Assembly (NCBI RefSeq): GCF_001625355.1
Contig: NZ_JSEE01000003.1
Coordinates: 62,001-126,000 of the forward strand
Direction of reading: 5' to 3'
Source of the DNA: Marinomonas sp. TW1
GTDB lineage: Bacteria; Pseudomonadota; Gammaproteobacteria; Pseudomonadales; Marinomonadaceae
Length of the DNA: 64,000 nt
Shown in pieces: positions 1 to 6,922 of this stretch. The notes beneath the pieces are model-generated. The model saw only the letters and a program-made list of their open reading frames with translations, made no database searches and was not told the origin of the DNA. Both the position numbers and the translations under genes were made by a program. Positions within the stretch are counted from its first letter, which is position 1; every line of letters begins with the position of its first letter.

Positions 1-861
1 TGCACCTCCACCAAACCAGACCTGACAGTTTTCAATATCAGTTTCTCTTGAAAAAATCTGCACGTAATTCGGGGCGTCTCGAAAACTATTTTGCTCTATT
101 TTTATCATCTCGCCATCCCACTTACCGTGCTTTAAGAGATAATAACCTAAAGCTGAATTTCCTGAACCTGTTGCTGGATCTTCAAGGTAACCAAATGTTG
201 GTGCGAAAACTCTCGTCCGATATGTACTCCCTTGAGTCACAGTTTTTGACGAATACAAGATAATTATATCCACTCCAATGTCTATGCAAAATTTGTTGAG
301 AGTTTGAAGGTCTGGCGTCACAGACAGTATGGACTCAAGTCCAGCTATAGGGACAATAAGAGTCTCAAGCCCGCCGTTTACAATTTGGATTGGTTGTAAT
401 TGGTCAATGTCATTAATGTGACAATCAAATGCTGAGACAACATCAGTTACGCTAATATTTTTTGAGGAGAATCGAGCAGGTGGTGCCGATATATAAACGC
501 TTTTCTCACTTTTGTAACGGTTTTCCACCATTAAACGATCAGTCATTGTCGAGATAGACAATATTGGCTTTTCCTGCATTGCCTTATTATTGGCGACGAT
601 GTCATTTAGCATAGCGATGGTTGCATGCCCGCAGAAGGCTACCTCTCTTTCAGAAGAAAAATACCGAAGATGGTAATCAGTATCCATCCCTGGACTGACA
701 TAACCAACTTCACTGACAAACCCTTTCAGTTCTTTCGCTAGTTGTAACATTTTCGCACTGGAAAGCTTTTCTGCTGAGTCAAGATATACGACAGCAGCTG
801 GATTCCCTGTTGAATATTGGGAGGCAAAAGCATCTATTTTTTTGAATCTTAATGTATGCAT
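1..861 (-). CDS. PhzF-family isomerase/epimerase-like protein (partial, C-terminus beyond the window)
   Basis: Reading the minus strand from the ATG at 861 gives 287 uninterrupted codons to the window edge, with no stop seen. The translation is typical of the PhzF (phenazine biosynthesis-like) family. It starts MHTLRFKKIDAFAS, has the early STGNPAAV segment, a central FCGHATIA motif, and the late signature DPATGSGNSALGYYL, followed by a VWFGGGA strand near the expected end of a ~290-300 residue protein. Family members are two-domain diaminopimelate-epimerase-fold cytosolic proteins that act as isomerases. The substrate cannot be told from sequence, and no phenazine genes are nearby. The first ~58 codons and the upstream DNA are repeated at 4185-4441. 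Only the end is missing; there is no sign of decay in this copy. Confidence 0.85.
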   Translation of the reverse strand, partial: MHTLRFKKIDAFASQYSTGNPAAVVYLDSAEKLSSAKMLQLAKELKGFVSEVGYVSPGMDTDYHLRYFSSEREVAFCGHATIAMLNDIVANNKAMQEKPILSISTMTDRLMVENRYKSEKSVYISAPPARFSSKNISVTDVVSAFDCHINDIDQLQPIQIVNGGLETLIVPIAGLESILSVTPDLQTLNKFCIDIGVDIIILYSSKTVTQGSTYRTRVFAPTFGYLEDPATGSGNSALGYYLLKHGKWDGEMIKIEQNSFRDAPNYVQIFSRETDIENCQVWFGGGA

Positions 862-944
862 GAATTTTCCTTGCGCCTAACGAAGCTGAAGATCCGAACA
901 AAATGATTGATAATGTGAGTTCATTTTTGAACATAATTTAGTAT
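687..944. repeat. Direct repeat copy A (5' end and upstream DNA of the PhzF gene)
   Basis: This ~258-bp segment covers the first codons of the intact PhzF-type gene and about 83 bp upstream of its ATG. It matches 4185-4441 in the same orientation with about 16 differences counted by eye, nearly all transitions plus one single-base deletion in the other copy. The repeats bracket a 3.2-kb block with a thioesterase-like gene, a hydrolase and a regulator. Confidence 0.9.
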
Positions 945-1000
945 ACCTTTTAGAAATCAATTTAATTGTCTTTTCAACTCGATAACTTCTTCAAAGTTAA

Positions 1001-1027
1001 GGGGAGCATCTAATTTTTATGCTCCCT
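1001..1027 (-). terminator. Hairpin at the end of the frameshifted gene remnant
   Basis: An 8-9 bp stem (ggggagcat paired with atgctccct) has a 9-base AT-rich loop. The stop codon of the remnant at 1010-1012 lies in the loop. On the minus strand the stem is followed by CTTAACTTTG, so the U-tract is poor and it may not be an efficient intrinsic terminator. Confidence 0.4.
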
Positions 1028-1292
1028 CAAATGGTAAATTACAGAATCGTATGGATTCTCTCCATTAAGCTCAGAATATGAATCTTTCAGATCTTGAAGA
1101 GTTTCAGATAAATCATCTAAATTGAACCTAAGAAGACTTCCTTTCACTATTTCTGGTGGTTGGTCAGGGTTCACTTAATGCTAGGTAACTCGAAAGACGC
1201 CAAATTACTTTTTGCTCCATTTCTAAAAATTTAATTGGTTTTGTTTCATCAAAACTTAACCACTTGTACATCTCTCGCCAAGCAGTTAGCAC
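1010..1292 (-). pseudogene. Small gene remnant with a single-base frameshift, unknown function
   Basis: Minus-strand translation gives two abutting open segments in different frames. The 5' part runs from a GTG at 1292 to about 1167 (VLTAWREMYKWLSFDE then MEQKVIWRLSSYLALSEP). The 3' part continues to TAG at 1010-1012 (DQPPEIVKGSLLRFNLDDL then DSVIYHLREHKN). Removing one C from the CCC run at 1167-1169 joins them seamlessly as ALSEPDQPPE, so this is one ~94-residue protein broken by a +1 insertion. A TGA stands just upstream of the GTG in that frame, so the original N-terminus may also be lost. I do not recognise the family. A sequencing or assembly error at the C run is the alternative to real decay. 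Confidence 0.45.
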
Positions 1293-1333
1293 CTCTCAAT
1301 TGTGCCGGTATTTATCTCTAATGACGTTTCCAT

Positions 1334-2113
1334 TTATCCAAACACCGCAACGGTTTGGCTTCCTGATGCAACCAGATTTTTATTTTCGTCCCAGATCTCC
1401 ATAGTTTGATACGAGTATCCATGAACCGAGTGTTGACTGGTCGAGCGCAACAAATGCCACTCACTGGCGTTGTTCGAATCGCTGGAGAAATCGATACTCC
1501 AAGTCATAGAGCTGATTGGCACCATGTCTGTAATTGTGGAAAGAACGGCCGGTGGTAAGGCATCGGCTAATGCAATTAGAGAAACTGTCGGTGCAACATT
1601 GGCAGCATCGCCATGACGCAGCCATGCTAATAACTCAGGATGAGTAGCGCCAGATAAAGGTAAGGTCGAGGTAACTGGTTTGAGTTCAAAATTTACCGAC
1701 AAAGCAGGCGCTGACGCTATGGGTATCATTGATTGATATGAAGTTGGATCACTCACTTTGGGGAATTCGTAAAGACTCTGCCTAATTTGACTAGTCCGAG
1801 GCTCTGCAAATAGAAATCCGGCACGTAGCACAGTATCTGAACCAACCAAACAATCTACAGATATGAACGTTGATGATTTTCCTCGTCGCAAAACTTGGGG
1901 TTTAAATCGCATTGGTCCCTTTACTGGACCAACAAAGGAAATCAATGCTGACTTTAGTGGCGGAAGCGTTTGATTTGGCATTTGCAAAATACTTTGCAGC
2001 GCAAGGGCAGCAGATAATCCGCCGTAGACAGTTCTCCCCTGCAACCACTCTGGAGGGGCGGTAAATTCACGGGTATAGTCGAATTGTTGAATAACATGAG
2101 AAAGTGAGGACAT
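1334..2113 (-). CDS. TesB-like acyl-CoA thioesterase-family (double hotdog) protein
   Basis: The 259-residue product has no signal peptide and fits a tandem-hotdog thioesterase (4HBT_3/TesB-like). The N-terminal half has GRTVYGGLSAALALQS (residues ~26-41), the substrate-pocket segment of such proteins, then the SALISFVGPVKGPM and SSTFISVDCLV strands. The C-terminal half has the matching SMTWSIDF strand and a final SYQTMEIWDENKNLVASGSQTVAVF strand. These enzymes hydrolyse acyl-CoA thioesters in the cytosol; the acyl chain preferred here cannot be read. The start is supported by AGGAAAATT just before the ATG. It lies 92 bp downstream of the hydrolase gene on the same strand, so the two are likely co-transcribed from the divergent promoter region at ~3060-3140. 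Confidence 0.7.
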   Translation of the reverse strand: MSSLSHVIQQFDYTREFTAPPEWLQGRTVYGGLSAALALQSILQMPNQTLPPLKSALISFVGPVKGPMRFKPQVLRRGKSSTFISVDCLVGSDTVLRAGFLFAEPRTSQIRQSLYEFPKVSDPTSYQSMIPIASAPALSVNFELKPVTSTLPLSGATHPELLAWLRHGDAANVAPTVSLIALADALPPAVLSTITDMVPISSMTWSIDFSSDSNNASEWHLLRSTSQHSVHGYSYQTMEIWDENKNLVASGSQTVAVFG

Positions 2114-2205
2114 AATTTTCCTAATTATAATTAAAGGTACAAGCGCATACAGTTAAAAAGCCTTAAAAAATTAGTGTTAAACGTGGATGGGATAGGTAAA
2201 GTGAA

Positions 2206-3039
2206 CTAAGTTCCAGTTAAAAATAGACTAATATATGAGGCTGCAAGTTCTGGATACTGATGTTGAGGCGCATGTCCTGCGGCTCCGAATAAAATCATCT
2301 GTGTAGTAGGTAATGTGCCGTTAAGGTTCGTCCAATCTATTGCCGCAAAGCACACATCGTCTTCTCCTATAAGCACTAAAATCGGCAATGTAGTTTGTTG
2401 CATTTTTTCAAGTGTGTTGTAGGTATTTTCTGCAAATCCCGCGACTTTTGTCAGCTTTTCAATTTGCTCCATACTCATAGGTATACTTAGATCATTTTTC
2501 CTTATTGCCAGCCTTTCATTAGAACGCTGTGCAGCAGCTTTGCTACTTTCATATTTGGGATTAAAGAAAAGCACGATTTCATCTTCGAGAGTATTAGTAG
2601 GTTTTAAGGCATGCTGAAAAAACTCAGATCTAATTGGTGAAACATTCAAACCTGGTGCTCTGGTACCAATTAAAATTCCATGACTTATTCTCTCAGGAAA
2701 TTCGGTCAGAACAATCTGCGCAACAAAACCTCCTAGAGACCAACCTGCAACTGTAAATCGGTTAATCTTAAGGCTATCAGCAAGGTCTATAACATCTTGC
2801 GCCATTTCCATGTAAGTTTTGGCTTGCTTTCCTGTCGATAAGCTTTTGCCAGAATATTCAAAAATAATTACAGTGTTAGTTTGTGCAATAGAGTCTAAAA
2901 ACGCAGGGTCCCACGAGTCAAGATTACCTCTAAAGCGGTTGGCAAATATAATGGGTTGGCCTTCGCCAAACATTCTATATGCAAGTGACTTATCTTCATT
3001 AATTTTGGCATATCGTGTTTCGGAATCGACAGTGCTCAT
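2206..3039 (-). CDS. Alpha/beta-hydrolase fold protein
   Basis: This is a single-domain alpha/beta hydrolase of about 277 residues with no signal peptide. The nucleophile elbow GWSLGG is near residue 100, an acid candidate sits in the VLIGEDDVCF strand, and the catalytic-His motif GAAGHAPQHQYPE is near the C-terminus. The early FANRFRGNLDSWDP loop fits an oxyanion-hole region. The frame stays open to an ATG at 3057, but I prefer the ATG at 3039 (MSTVDSETRY) because AGAGAGAA lies just upstream, while the outer ATG has no Shine-Dalgarno-like sequence. The substrate is unknown; haloperoxidase-like and esterase subfamilies share these motifs. It is divergent from the AraC-type regulator and next to the thioesterase-like gene. 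Confidence 0.75.
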   Translation of the reverse strand: MSTVDSETRYAKINEDKSLAYRMFGEGQPIIFANRFRGNLDSWDPAFLDSIAQTNTVIIFEYSGKSLSTGKQAKTYMEMAQDVIDLADSLKINRFTVAGWSLGGFVAQIVLTEFPERISHGILIGTRAPGLNVSPIRSEFFQHALKPTNTLEDEIVLFFNPKYESSKAAAQRSNERLAIRKNDLSIPMSMEQIEKLTKVAGFAENTYNTLEKMQQTTLPILVLIGEDDVCFAAIDWTNLNGTLPTTQMILFGAAGHAPQHQYPELAASYISLFLTGT

Positions 3040-3102
3040 GCTTGCTTCTCTCTTCATTTAAAAGGGAGGCTTAATATTGACAGCATAAATACAGACAAAA
3101 AA

Positions 3103-3118
3103 GTGGCAATATTGCCAC
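3103..3118. promoter_or_regulatory. Perfect 16-bp palindrome in a divergent promoter region (candidate operator)
   Basis: GTGGCAATATTGCCAC is its own reverse complement and lies in the 100-bp gap between the hydrolase gene (minus) and the AraC-family gene (plus), 22 bp before the regulator's ATG. A nearby ATGGCATAATTGACA repeats the TGGCA half. Position and symmetry suggest a regulator-binding site, possibly autoregulatory. This is inference. Confidence 0.45.
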
Positions 3119-3139
3119 ATTAGATGGCATAATTGACAA

Positions 3140-4120
3140 ATGAGAGAGAATCAAAACACCATAGAAGTAGCGCTTATTCTGCAACCTAATGCGCAGTTAT
3201 CTGTTGTTTACGGACTAATCGACCTATTCAAAATTGCTCAGTTTTGCAATGAGAAGCTCGAAGCAGATCTGTCAACAACTGTCAGAATTACACATTGGGA
3301 TATCGCTAAAAACGGTAAAACATTTGAGTGTGTTTTCGATTCCCAACCTGACAGCTCAAAAGCATCCCCTGATTTTTTGGTTATTCCTCCGACGCTTAAT
3401 CAGATTATTAGCTCAAGTGATGCTGTAATATGGACAGACTGGATAAAGCGACAACATGAAGAGGGCGCGATCATTTGCTCGGTATGCACAGGGGCATTTT
3501 TACTAGCAGAAACAGGTTTATTAAATGGCCGAAAAGCGACAACACATTGGTTTCAAGCAAACAGTTTTCAAGACAAGTTTCCGGCTGTAAGAGTCGACAC
3601 CAACAAGCTTGTTATTGATGAAGGGGACATAGTAACCGCGGGAGGCATCACTGCCTGGGTTGATCTTGGATTACATTTAACGGAAAGAATTTTCGGAAAA
3701 GCGGCAATGTTAAAAACCGCACAATTTATGAATGTTGATCCTACCGGGCGCGATCAACAGAATTATAATCGCTTTTCTCCGAAACTTGCTCATGGCGACG
3801 AAAACATCCTCATAGTCCAGCATTGGCTTAGAAAGCATTATATTGACAAGACCAGCATATCTGACATGGCTGAAAAAGCCGGTTTAGGTGAGCGGAATTT
3901 CATACGTAGATTTCAACATGTTACTCGATTAACACCTACCCAATACCTGCAAAAACTTAGAATAAACCAAGCTAAAGATCTTTTGGAATTGACCAAAAAA
4001 AATATTGAGCAAATTTCTTGGGAAGTTGGGTACGACGATGTTGCATCCTTTCGAAAAGTCTTTCATAAACACTCTGGATTAACTCCTGGAGAATATCGTA
4101 CAAAATTCTGGGTGGCATAA
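3140..4120 (+). CDS. GlxA/FtrA-type AraC-family transcriptional regulator with DJ-1/PfpI-like domain
   Basis: The 326-residue protein has two parts. Residues ~8-195 form a DJ-1/PfpI (class I glutamine amidotransferase-like) domain with the nucleophile-elbow segment ICSVCTGAFLLAETGLL and the following NGRKATTHW. Residues ~225-326 are an AraC/XylS DNA-binding domain with both helix-turn-helix units (SISDMAEKAGLGERNFIRRF and IEQISWEVGYDDVASFRKVF) and the ending SGLTPGEYRTKF. Members usually control adjacent catabolic genes and sense small ligands through the N-terminal domain, which normally lacks enzymatic activity. It is divergent from the hydrolase and thioesterase-like genes, its most likely targets. 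The effector is unknown. The ATG has no clear Shine-Dalgarno sequence. Confidence 0.85.
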   Translation: MRENQNTIEVALILQPNAQLSVVYGLIDLFKIAQFCNEKLEADLSTTVRITHWDIAKNGKTFECVFDSQPDSSKASPDFLVIPPTLNQIISSSDAVIWTDWIKRQHEEGAIICSVCTGAFLLAETGLLNGRKATTHWFQANSFQDKFPAVRVDTNKLVIDEGDIVTAGGITAWVDLGLHLTERIFGKAAMLKTAQFMNVDPTGRDQQNYNRFSPKLAHGDENILIVQHWLRKHYIDKTSISDMAEKAGLGERNFIRRFQHVTRLTPTQYLQKLRINQAKDLLELTKKNIEQISWEVGYDDVASFRKVFHKHSGLTPGEYRTKFWVA

Positions 4121-4124
4121 ATTT

Positions 4125-4358
4125 TCACCATGTTTGCAAGTAATAGCTCGAGGGTATGTTGTCAGCCTTATAAATTTGGGATTGTCCCTGGACTGACAAA
4201 CCAACCTCACTGACAAACCCTTTCAGTTCTTTTGCTAGTTGTAACATTTCCACACTGGAAAGCTTTTCTGCTGAGTCAAGATATGCGACAGCAGTTTGAT
4301 TCCCTGTTGAATATTGGGAGGCAAAAGCATCTATCTTTTTGAATCTTAATGTATGCAT
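4125..4358 (-). pseudogene. Truncated, frameshifted N-terminal fragment of a PhzF-family gene
   Basis: The first ~52 codons repeat the start of the PhzF gene at 861 almost exactly (MHTLRFKKIDAFASQYSTGN, then LAKELKGFVSEVG). A one-base deletion relative to the intact copy (GACATAACC has become GACAAACC near 4200) then shifts the frame. Homology ends at about 4185, and the rest of the open frame to 4125 is unrelated read-through. None of the later family motifs (FCGHATIA, DPATGSGN) remain, so it cannot make a functional enzyme. It is best read as a dead partial duplicate whose stop lies four bases from that of the convergent AraC-family gene. Confidence 0.85.
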
Positions 4359-4441
4359 GAATTTTTCTTGCGCCTAACGAGGCTGAAGATTCGAACAAAA
4401 TGATTGATAATACGAATTCATTTTTGAACATAATTCAGTAT
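4185..4441. repeat. Direct repeat copy B (broken PhzF start and upstream DNA)
   Basis: This is the second copy of the 258-bp segment at 687-944, in the same orientation and about 94% identical by hand alignment. It carries the single-base deletion that frameshifts the fragment. Confidence 0.9.
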
Positions 4442-4459
4442 TACTTTCAGTAATTAAAA

Positions 4460-4498
4460 GGGGGCAGAGTAGAATGATATTTAATTTCACTCTGCCCC
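4460..4498 (-). terminator. Rho-independent terminator of the orphan membrane-protein gene
   Basis: A perfect 10-bp GC-rich stem (ggggcagagt at 4461-4470, actctgcccc at 4489-4498) is followed on the minus strand by CTTTTAATTA. It lies about 40 bp past the stop of the minus-strand gene that ends at 4541. Confidence 0.7.
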
Positions 4499-4540
4499 TA
4501 ATTATTTGAATCCCCTTGAATCCCACAATTTTAGTCAAAA

Positions 4541-5314
4541 CTACTCCTTTAGTAATCTTGAGGTTAGATCTATTAGTTCTGGAAATTCTTCAATTGAAAT
4601 ATTTAGCTCTCGATAGGCTGTTTTAAAGAGTCGACAGCTTTTATTAGTCTCTATACAGTCTGATTCATTTCGAGCAAAATCAAACAGGTTATCAATTAAT
4701 ACCTGCAATTCGCCTAGGCTATATAGACAAGATATATAATATGAATCATTAAATGAGCTCGATTGAAGGGAGATTTCACACATTCTAGAGTGATGTATTT
4801 GTAATAATCTCAATATATTGGATAAATATTCGCCAAATTCTGGTGGTGCGTGCCTTATACAGTTTGTAAATATTTCAGCATAGGAATGTGGTAACTCTGG
4901 AATATTATTAATTTCAATCTGAGGAGTATTAAGTCCTGTAACTATTTCTATTCCCTCTGTTTCTCTCATTCCTGATCTTGGGTTTAAAGAGTGCTTATAA
5001 GCTTTTATGAATATCTGACTGCTTGAATTTAAATAGCTACAAAGTTCACTTAATGCATGAGGAAGAAATGCTTTCGAGGCAGTGAGCTCTCTATTTCTTT
5101 GTTGGTCTGAATTATAGCGTGAAATATAAAAGGCAATACAACTAGATATGAATGCAAGTATACCTACATTCAATGCTTGCCATCGATTCCATACATTCTG
5201 AAGGTGCTGCCAATCGAAGTTGCTTTGGACCAATGGAGCTATAAGCATACATATTGCGTAGATTGATACTGTAAACGTTATAATCCAAGGTCCTAGCTTT
5301 ACCAGTTTTTTCAT
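4541..5314 (-). CDS. Membrane protein of unknown function
   Basis: The product has 257 residues. Two hydrophobic helices lie near the N-terminus (about residues 8-29, PWIITFTVSIYAICMLIAPL, and 48-66, LNVGILAFISSCIAFYISRY). A ~190-residue, mostly helical, polar C-terminal region follows, probably cytoplasmic, with several Cys residues and no motif I can assign. The DNA is more AT-rich than the housekeeping genes to the right, and the gene stands alone between a dead PhzF fragment and a repeat-rich spacer. This fits acquired DNA, but no mobility gene is visible. The layout (short TM hairpin, helical soluble tail) resembles many small accessory membrane proteins, and I cannot name a role. The ATG at 5314 is preceded by a weak GAGACTAGA. 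Confidence 0.65.
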   Translation of the reverse strand: MKKLVKLGPWIITFTVSIYAICMLIAPLVQSNFDWQHLQNVWNRWQALNVGILAFISSCIAFYISRYNSDQQRNRELTASKAFLPHALSELCSYLNSSSQIFIKAYKHSLNPRSGMRETEGIEIVTGLNTPQIEINNIPELPHSYAEIFTNCIRHAPPEFGEYLSNILRLLQIHHSRMCEISLQSSSFNDSYYISCLYSLGELQVLIDNLFDFARNESDCIETNKSCRLFKTAYRELNISIEEFPELIDLTSRLLKE

Positions 5315-5651
5315 TCTAGTCTCATACTCATAAAAAGTTCTTAAAGTTTAATCTAATAGCAAAGAAAATCTATGGCTGTGTTTGTGTTTATTTTCTGGTG
5401 GTGAATTTTTTTGTGTTAGAGGGTACTATTTCTTGATCTGACTCCAACTACTGCTTTTGCAATTTATAAACCCCCTCCACACTTTCTGAACTCATACTTA
5501 AAGAAGAAAGAACTTCGATTCAATCCTGATTGAACGATCATGAGCAGTTTCCGAGTCACGGTAACGCTGAGCTTTCACATCAATGAATATCCACTATGCC
5601 TTACGCTATCGAACGTCTTGCAAAACCTTATGTTAAATAAAGTAGACGACA
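5315..5651. other. Intergenic spacer with no recognised gene
   Basis: AT-rich spacer upstream of the orphan membrane-protein gene. It must hold that gene's promoter, but no convincing -35/-10 pair was picked. A small dyad (ttcaatcctgattgaa, near 5519) lies before the hairpin repeat. An open frame of 65 codons from 5540 to 5737 overlaps the repeat and is not thought to be a gene. Confidence 0.5.
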
Positions 5652-5735
5652 TGTTTTGGGCTGAAAGTCCGACAAGAGACCTTTTGGTAACTTTTGCGGC
5701 TCTGGGCAAAAGTTACACGCCCAGCAGGGCGGAAT
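5652..5735. repeat. Interspersed hairpin repeat, two stems
   Basis: GTAACTTTTGC (5687-5697) and GCAAAAGTTAC (5706-5716) form a perfect 11-bp stem with an 8-base loop. A second stem, CGCCC/GGGCG (5718-5722 and 5727-5731), follows at once. The surrounding wording (ttttgggc, gaaag, gagaccttttggtaact, then cagggcgga) resembles an intergenic repeat I recall from several marine and pseudomonad gammaproteobacterial genomes. That recollection has not been checked. The stems make it more likely an RNA- or DNA-level repeat than a coding sequence. Confidence 0.5.
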
Positions 5736-5851
5736 AAAGCTTATGAATACAAAGCGTTTGAATGGAAACTAGAGAAGAGAGTAACCCCACCCTAACCCTC
5801 CCCTTGGAAAGGGGAGGGGATAAGAGATTTGGTTTGGTGGTTTTAGATTAA

Positions 5852-5877
5852 GTCTGATGGCGCTGCGCTGATCAGAC
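5852..5877. repeat. REP-like palindrome, unit 1
   Basis: GTCTGAT and ATCAGAC are perfect inverted arms around ggcgctgcgctg. The tetranucleotide after the palindrome is CGAT rather than the CTAC seen in units 2 and 3. Confidence 0.65.
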
Positions 5878-5995
5878 CGATATTTTTGCGCGGTTTACTC
5901 TGAATTTGTCTGAGGGTGCTTGGCTAACCCAATCCTAGCCTTCCCCTTGGAAAGGGGAGGGGATAAGAGATTTGGTTTGGTTGTCGCTGGTTTTT

Positions 5996-6025
5996 GTCTG
6001 ATGGCGCTGCGCTTATCTGACCTAC
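5996..6025. repeat. REP-like palindrome with flanking CTAC, unit 2
   Basis: GTCTGAT, then GGCGCTGCGCTT, then ATCTGAC, is followed directly by CTAC (GTAG at the 5' end on the minus strand). GTAG next to an imperfect palindrome is a hallmark of REP elements mobilised by RAYT transposases. Confidence 0.7.
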
Positions 6026-6137
6026 ATTTTTCGCTGTTTACTCTTAATTTGTCTGAGGTTGCTTGGTTAACCCCACCCTAACCCTCCCCTTGGAAAGGGG
6101 AGGGGATAAGAGATTTGGTTTGGTGGTTTCAGATCAC

Positions 6138-6167
6138 GTCTGATGGCGCTGCACTTATCTGACCTAC
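6138..6167. repeat. REP-like palindrome with flanking CTAC, unit 3
   Basis: Same structure as unit 2, with one change in the centre (GGCGCTGCACTT), again followed by CTAC at 6164-6167. Confidence 0.7.
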
Positions 6168-6278
6168 TTTTATTTTGCTGTTTGCTCTCAATTTATCTGA
6201 GGTTGCCTGACTAACCACACCCTAGCCAAAGGGGAGGGAATTGAGCGACTGTTGGTGCTTTTCCTTGGAAAGGGGGGA

Positions 6279-6917
6279 TCAAAAGGGCATTGGCGCCACA
6301 AACGCAACCCAAGCCCCCGTAAATGGATGGCGAAATTCCAATCGATAGGCATGCAGTAATAATCTGGCGTCCGAGCTGGCATATTCAGGATCATAGAATT
6401 CGTCGCCTATGATGCTGTGCCCCAGGCTTTGCATGTGAACTCGCAGTTGGTGCGAGCGGCCGGTGTGAGGGGTTAAGCGAACTCGAGTGGTGTTGTCTTG
6501 GTAATCGAGGATGTGCCAAAAGGTGATGGAGTCTTTGCTCCATTCGTCGGTGCAGACAATTTGTCGAGGACGATTGGGCCAATCACAGCGCAATGGTTTG
6601 CGTACTTCGCCGCGTTGGCCTTGAAGACGACCGCGCAGCAGGGCGCGGTATTCTTTTTTTACTTCTCGCTCACGAAAATGCGCGTACATGCGCTTTTGGC
6701 ATTCGTGAGTTTTGGCGACCAGAATCAAGCCGGAAGTGGCTTCGTCCAGTCGGTGAATGGCAAAGGCTTCGCCAAAGTGTTGTTCCGCACGATACAGGAT
6801 AGAGTCCTGTTTGTCTGGGCCACGACCGGGCACAGACAAACAATTCGCTGGTTTGTTGATGACGGCAAACCAGTCATCTTCATACAGAATCTCCAACAAA
6901 GCGGTGTTGTCGATCAC
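6279..6917 (-). CDS. rluA: RNA pseudouridine synthase RluA
   Basis: The 212-residue protein matches E. coli RluA (219 aa) in length and motifs. RluA isomerises U746 of 23S rRNA and U32 of several tRNAs. It has VINKPANCLSVPGR near residue 20, the catalytic-Asp motif HRLDEATSGLILVAKT near residue 55, FREREVKKEY, the RluA-type LRCDWPNRPRQIVC segment, and the LTPHTGRSHQLRVHM and GDEFYDP motifs of the RluA/RluC/RluD superfamily. There is no S4 domain, as expected for RluA. It is the next gene after rapA on the same strand with five bases between, an arrangement also found in E. coli. Its 3' end abuts a tandem repeat array. Confidence 0.93.
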   Translation of the reverse strand: MIDNTALLEILYEDDWFAVINKPANCLSVPGRGPDKQDSILYRAEQHFGEAFAIHRLDEATSGLILVAKTHECQKRMYAHFREREVKKEYRALLRGRLQGQRGEVRKPLRCDWPNRPRQIVCTDEWSKDSITFWHILDYQDNTTRVRLTPHTGRSHQLRVHMQSLGHSIIGDEFYDPEYASSDARLLLHAYRLEFRHPFTGAWVAFVAPMPF

Positions 6918-6922
6918 TGAGC

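Larger units (their letters stand above)
5782..6278. repeat. Tandem array of ~143-bp units (three full, one degraded)
   Basis: Units start at 5782, 5925 and 6068, with exact spacing of 143 bp, and a fourth, damaged unit starts at 6212. Each full unit opens with taaccc, then a strong hairpin (cccctt ggaa aggggaggg type), then ggataagagatttggtttgg, then a REP-like palindrome, and closes with a tctgaggttgcttgg tail. Unit four keeps only the opening and a rearranged hairpin and runs up to the end of rluA, so it may also act in 3'-end formation for that gene. The layout, two palindrome types in alternating tandem order, is like the BIME arrays of enterobacteria. Confidence 0.85.

Noticed and set aside
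48-263. 71-codon plus-strand open frame
   Set aside because: It lies wholly opposite the PhzF gene, which has clear family motifs on the minus strand.
4183-4441. Insertion sequence ends
   Set aside because: The repeats are direct copies of a gene start, not inverted ends, and no transposase lies between them.
5540-5737. 65-codon open frame as a gene
   Set aside because: It covers the two-stem repeat, has no ribosome site and its composition fits a repeat rather than a protein.
5782-6211. CRISPR array
   Set aside because: Units are 143 bp and repeat fully; there are no short repeats with variable spacers and no cas genes.
6498-6920. 140-codon plus-strand open frame
   Set aside because: Antisense shadow of rluA, which matches its family from end to end.
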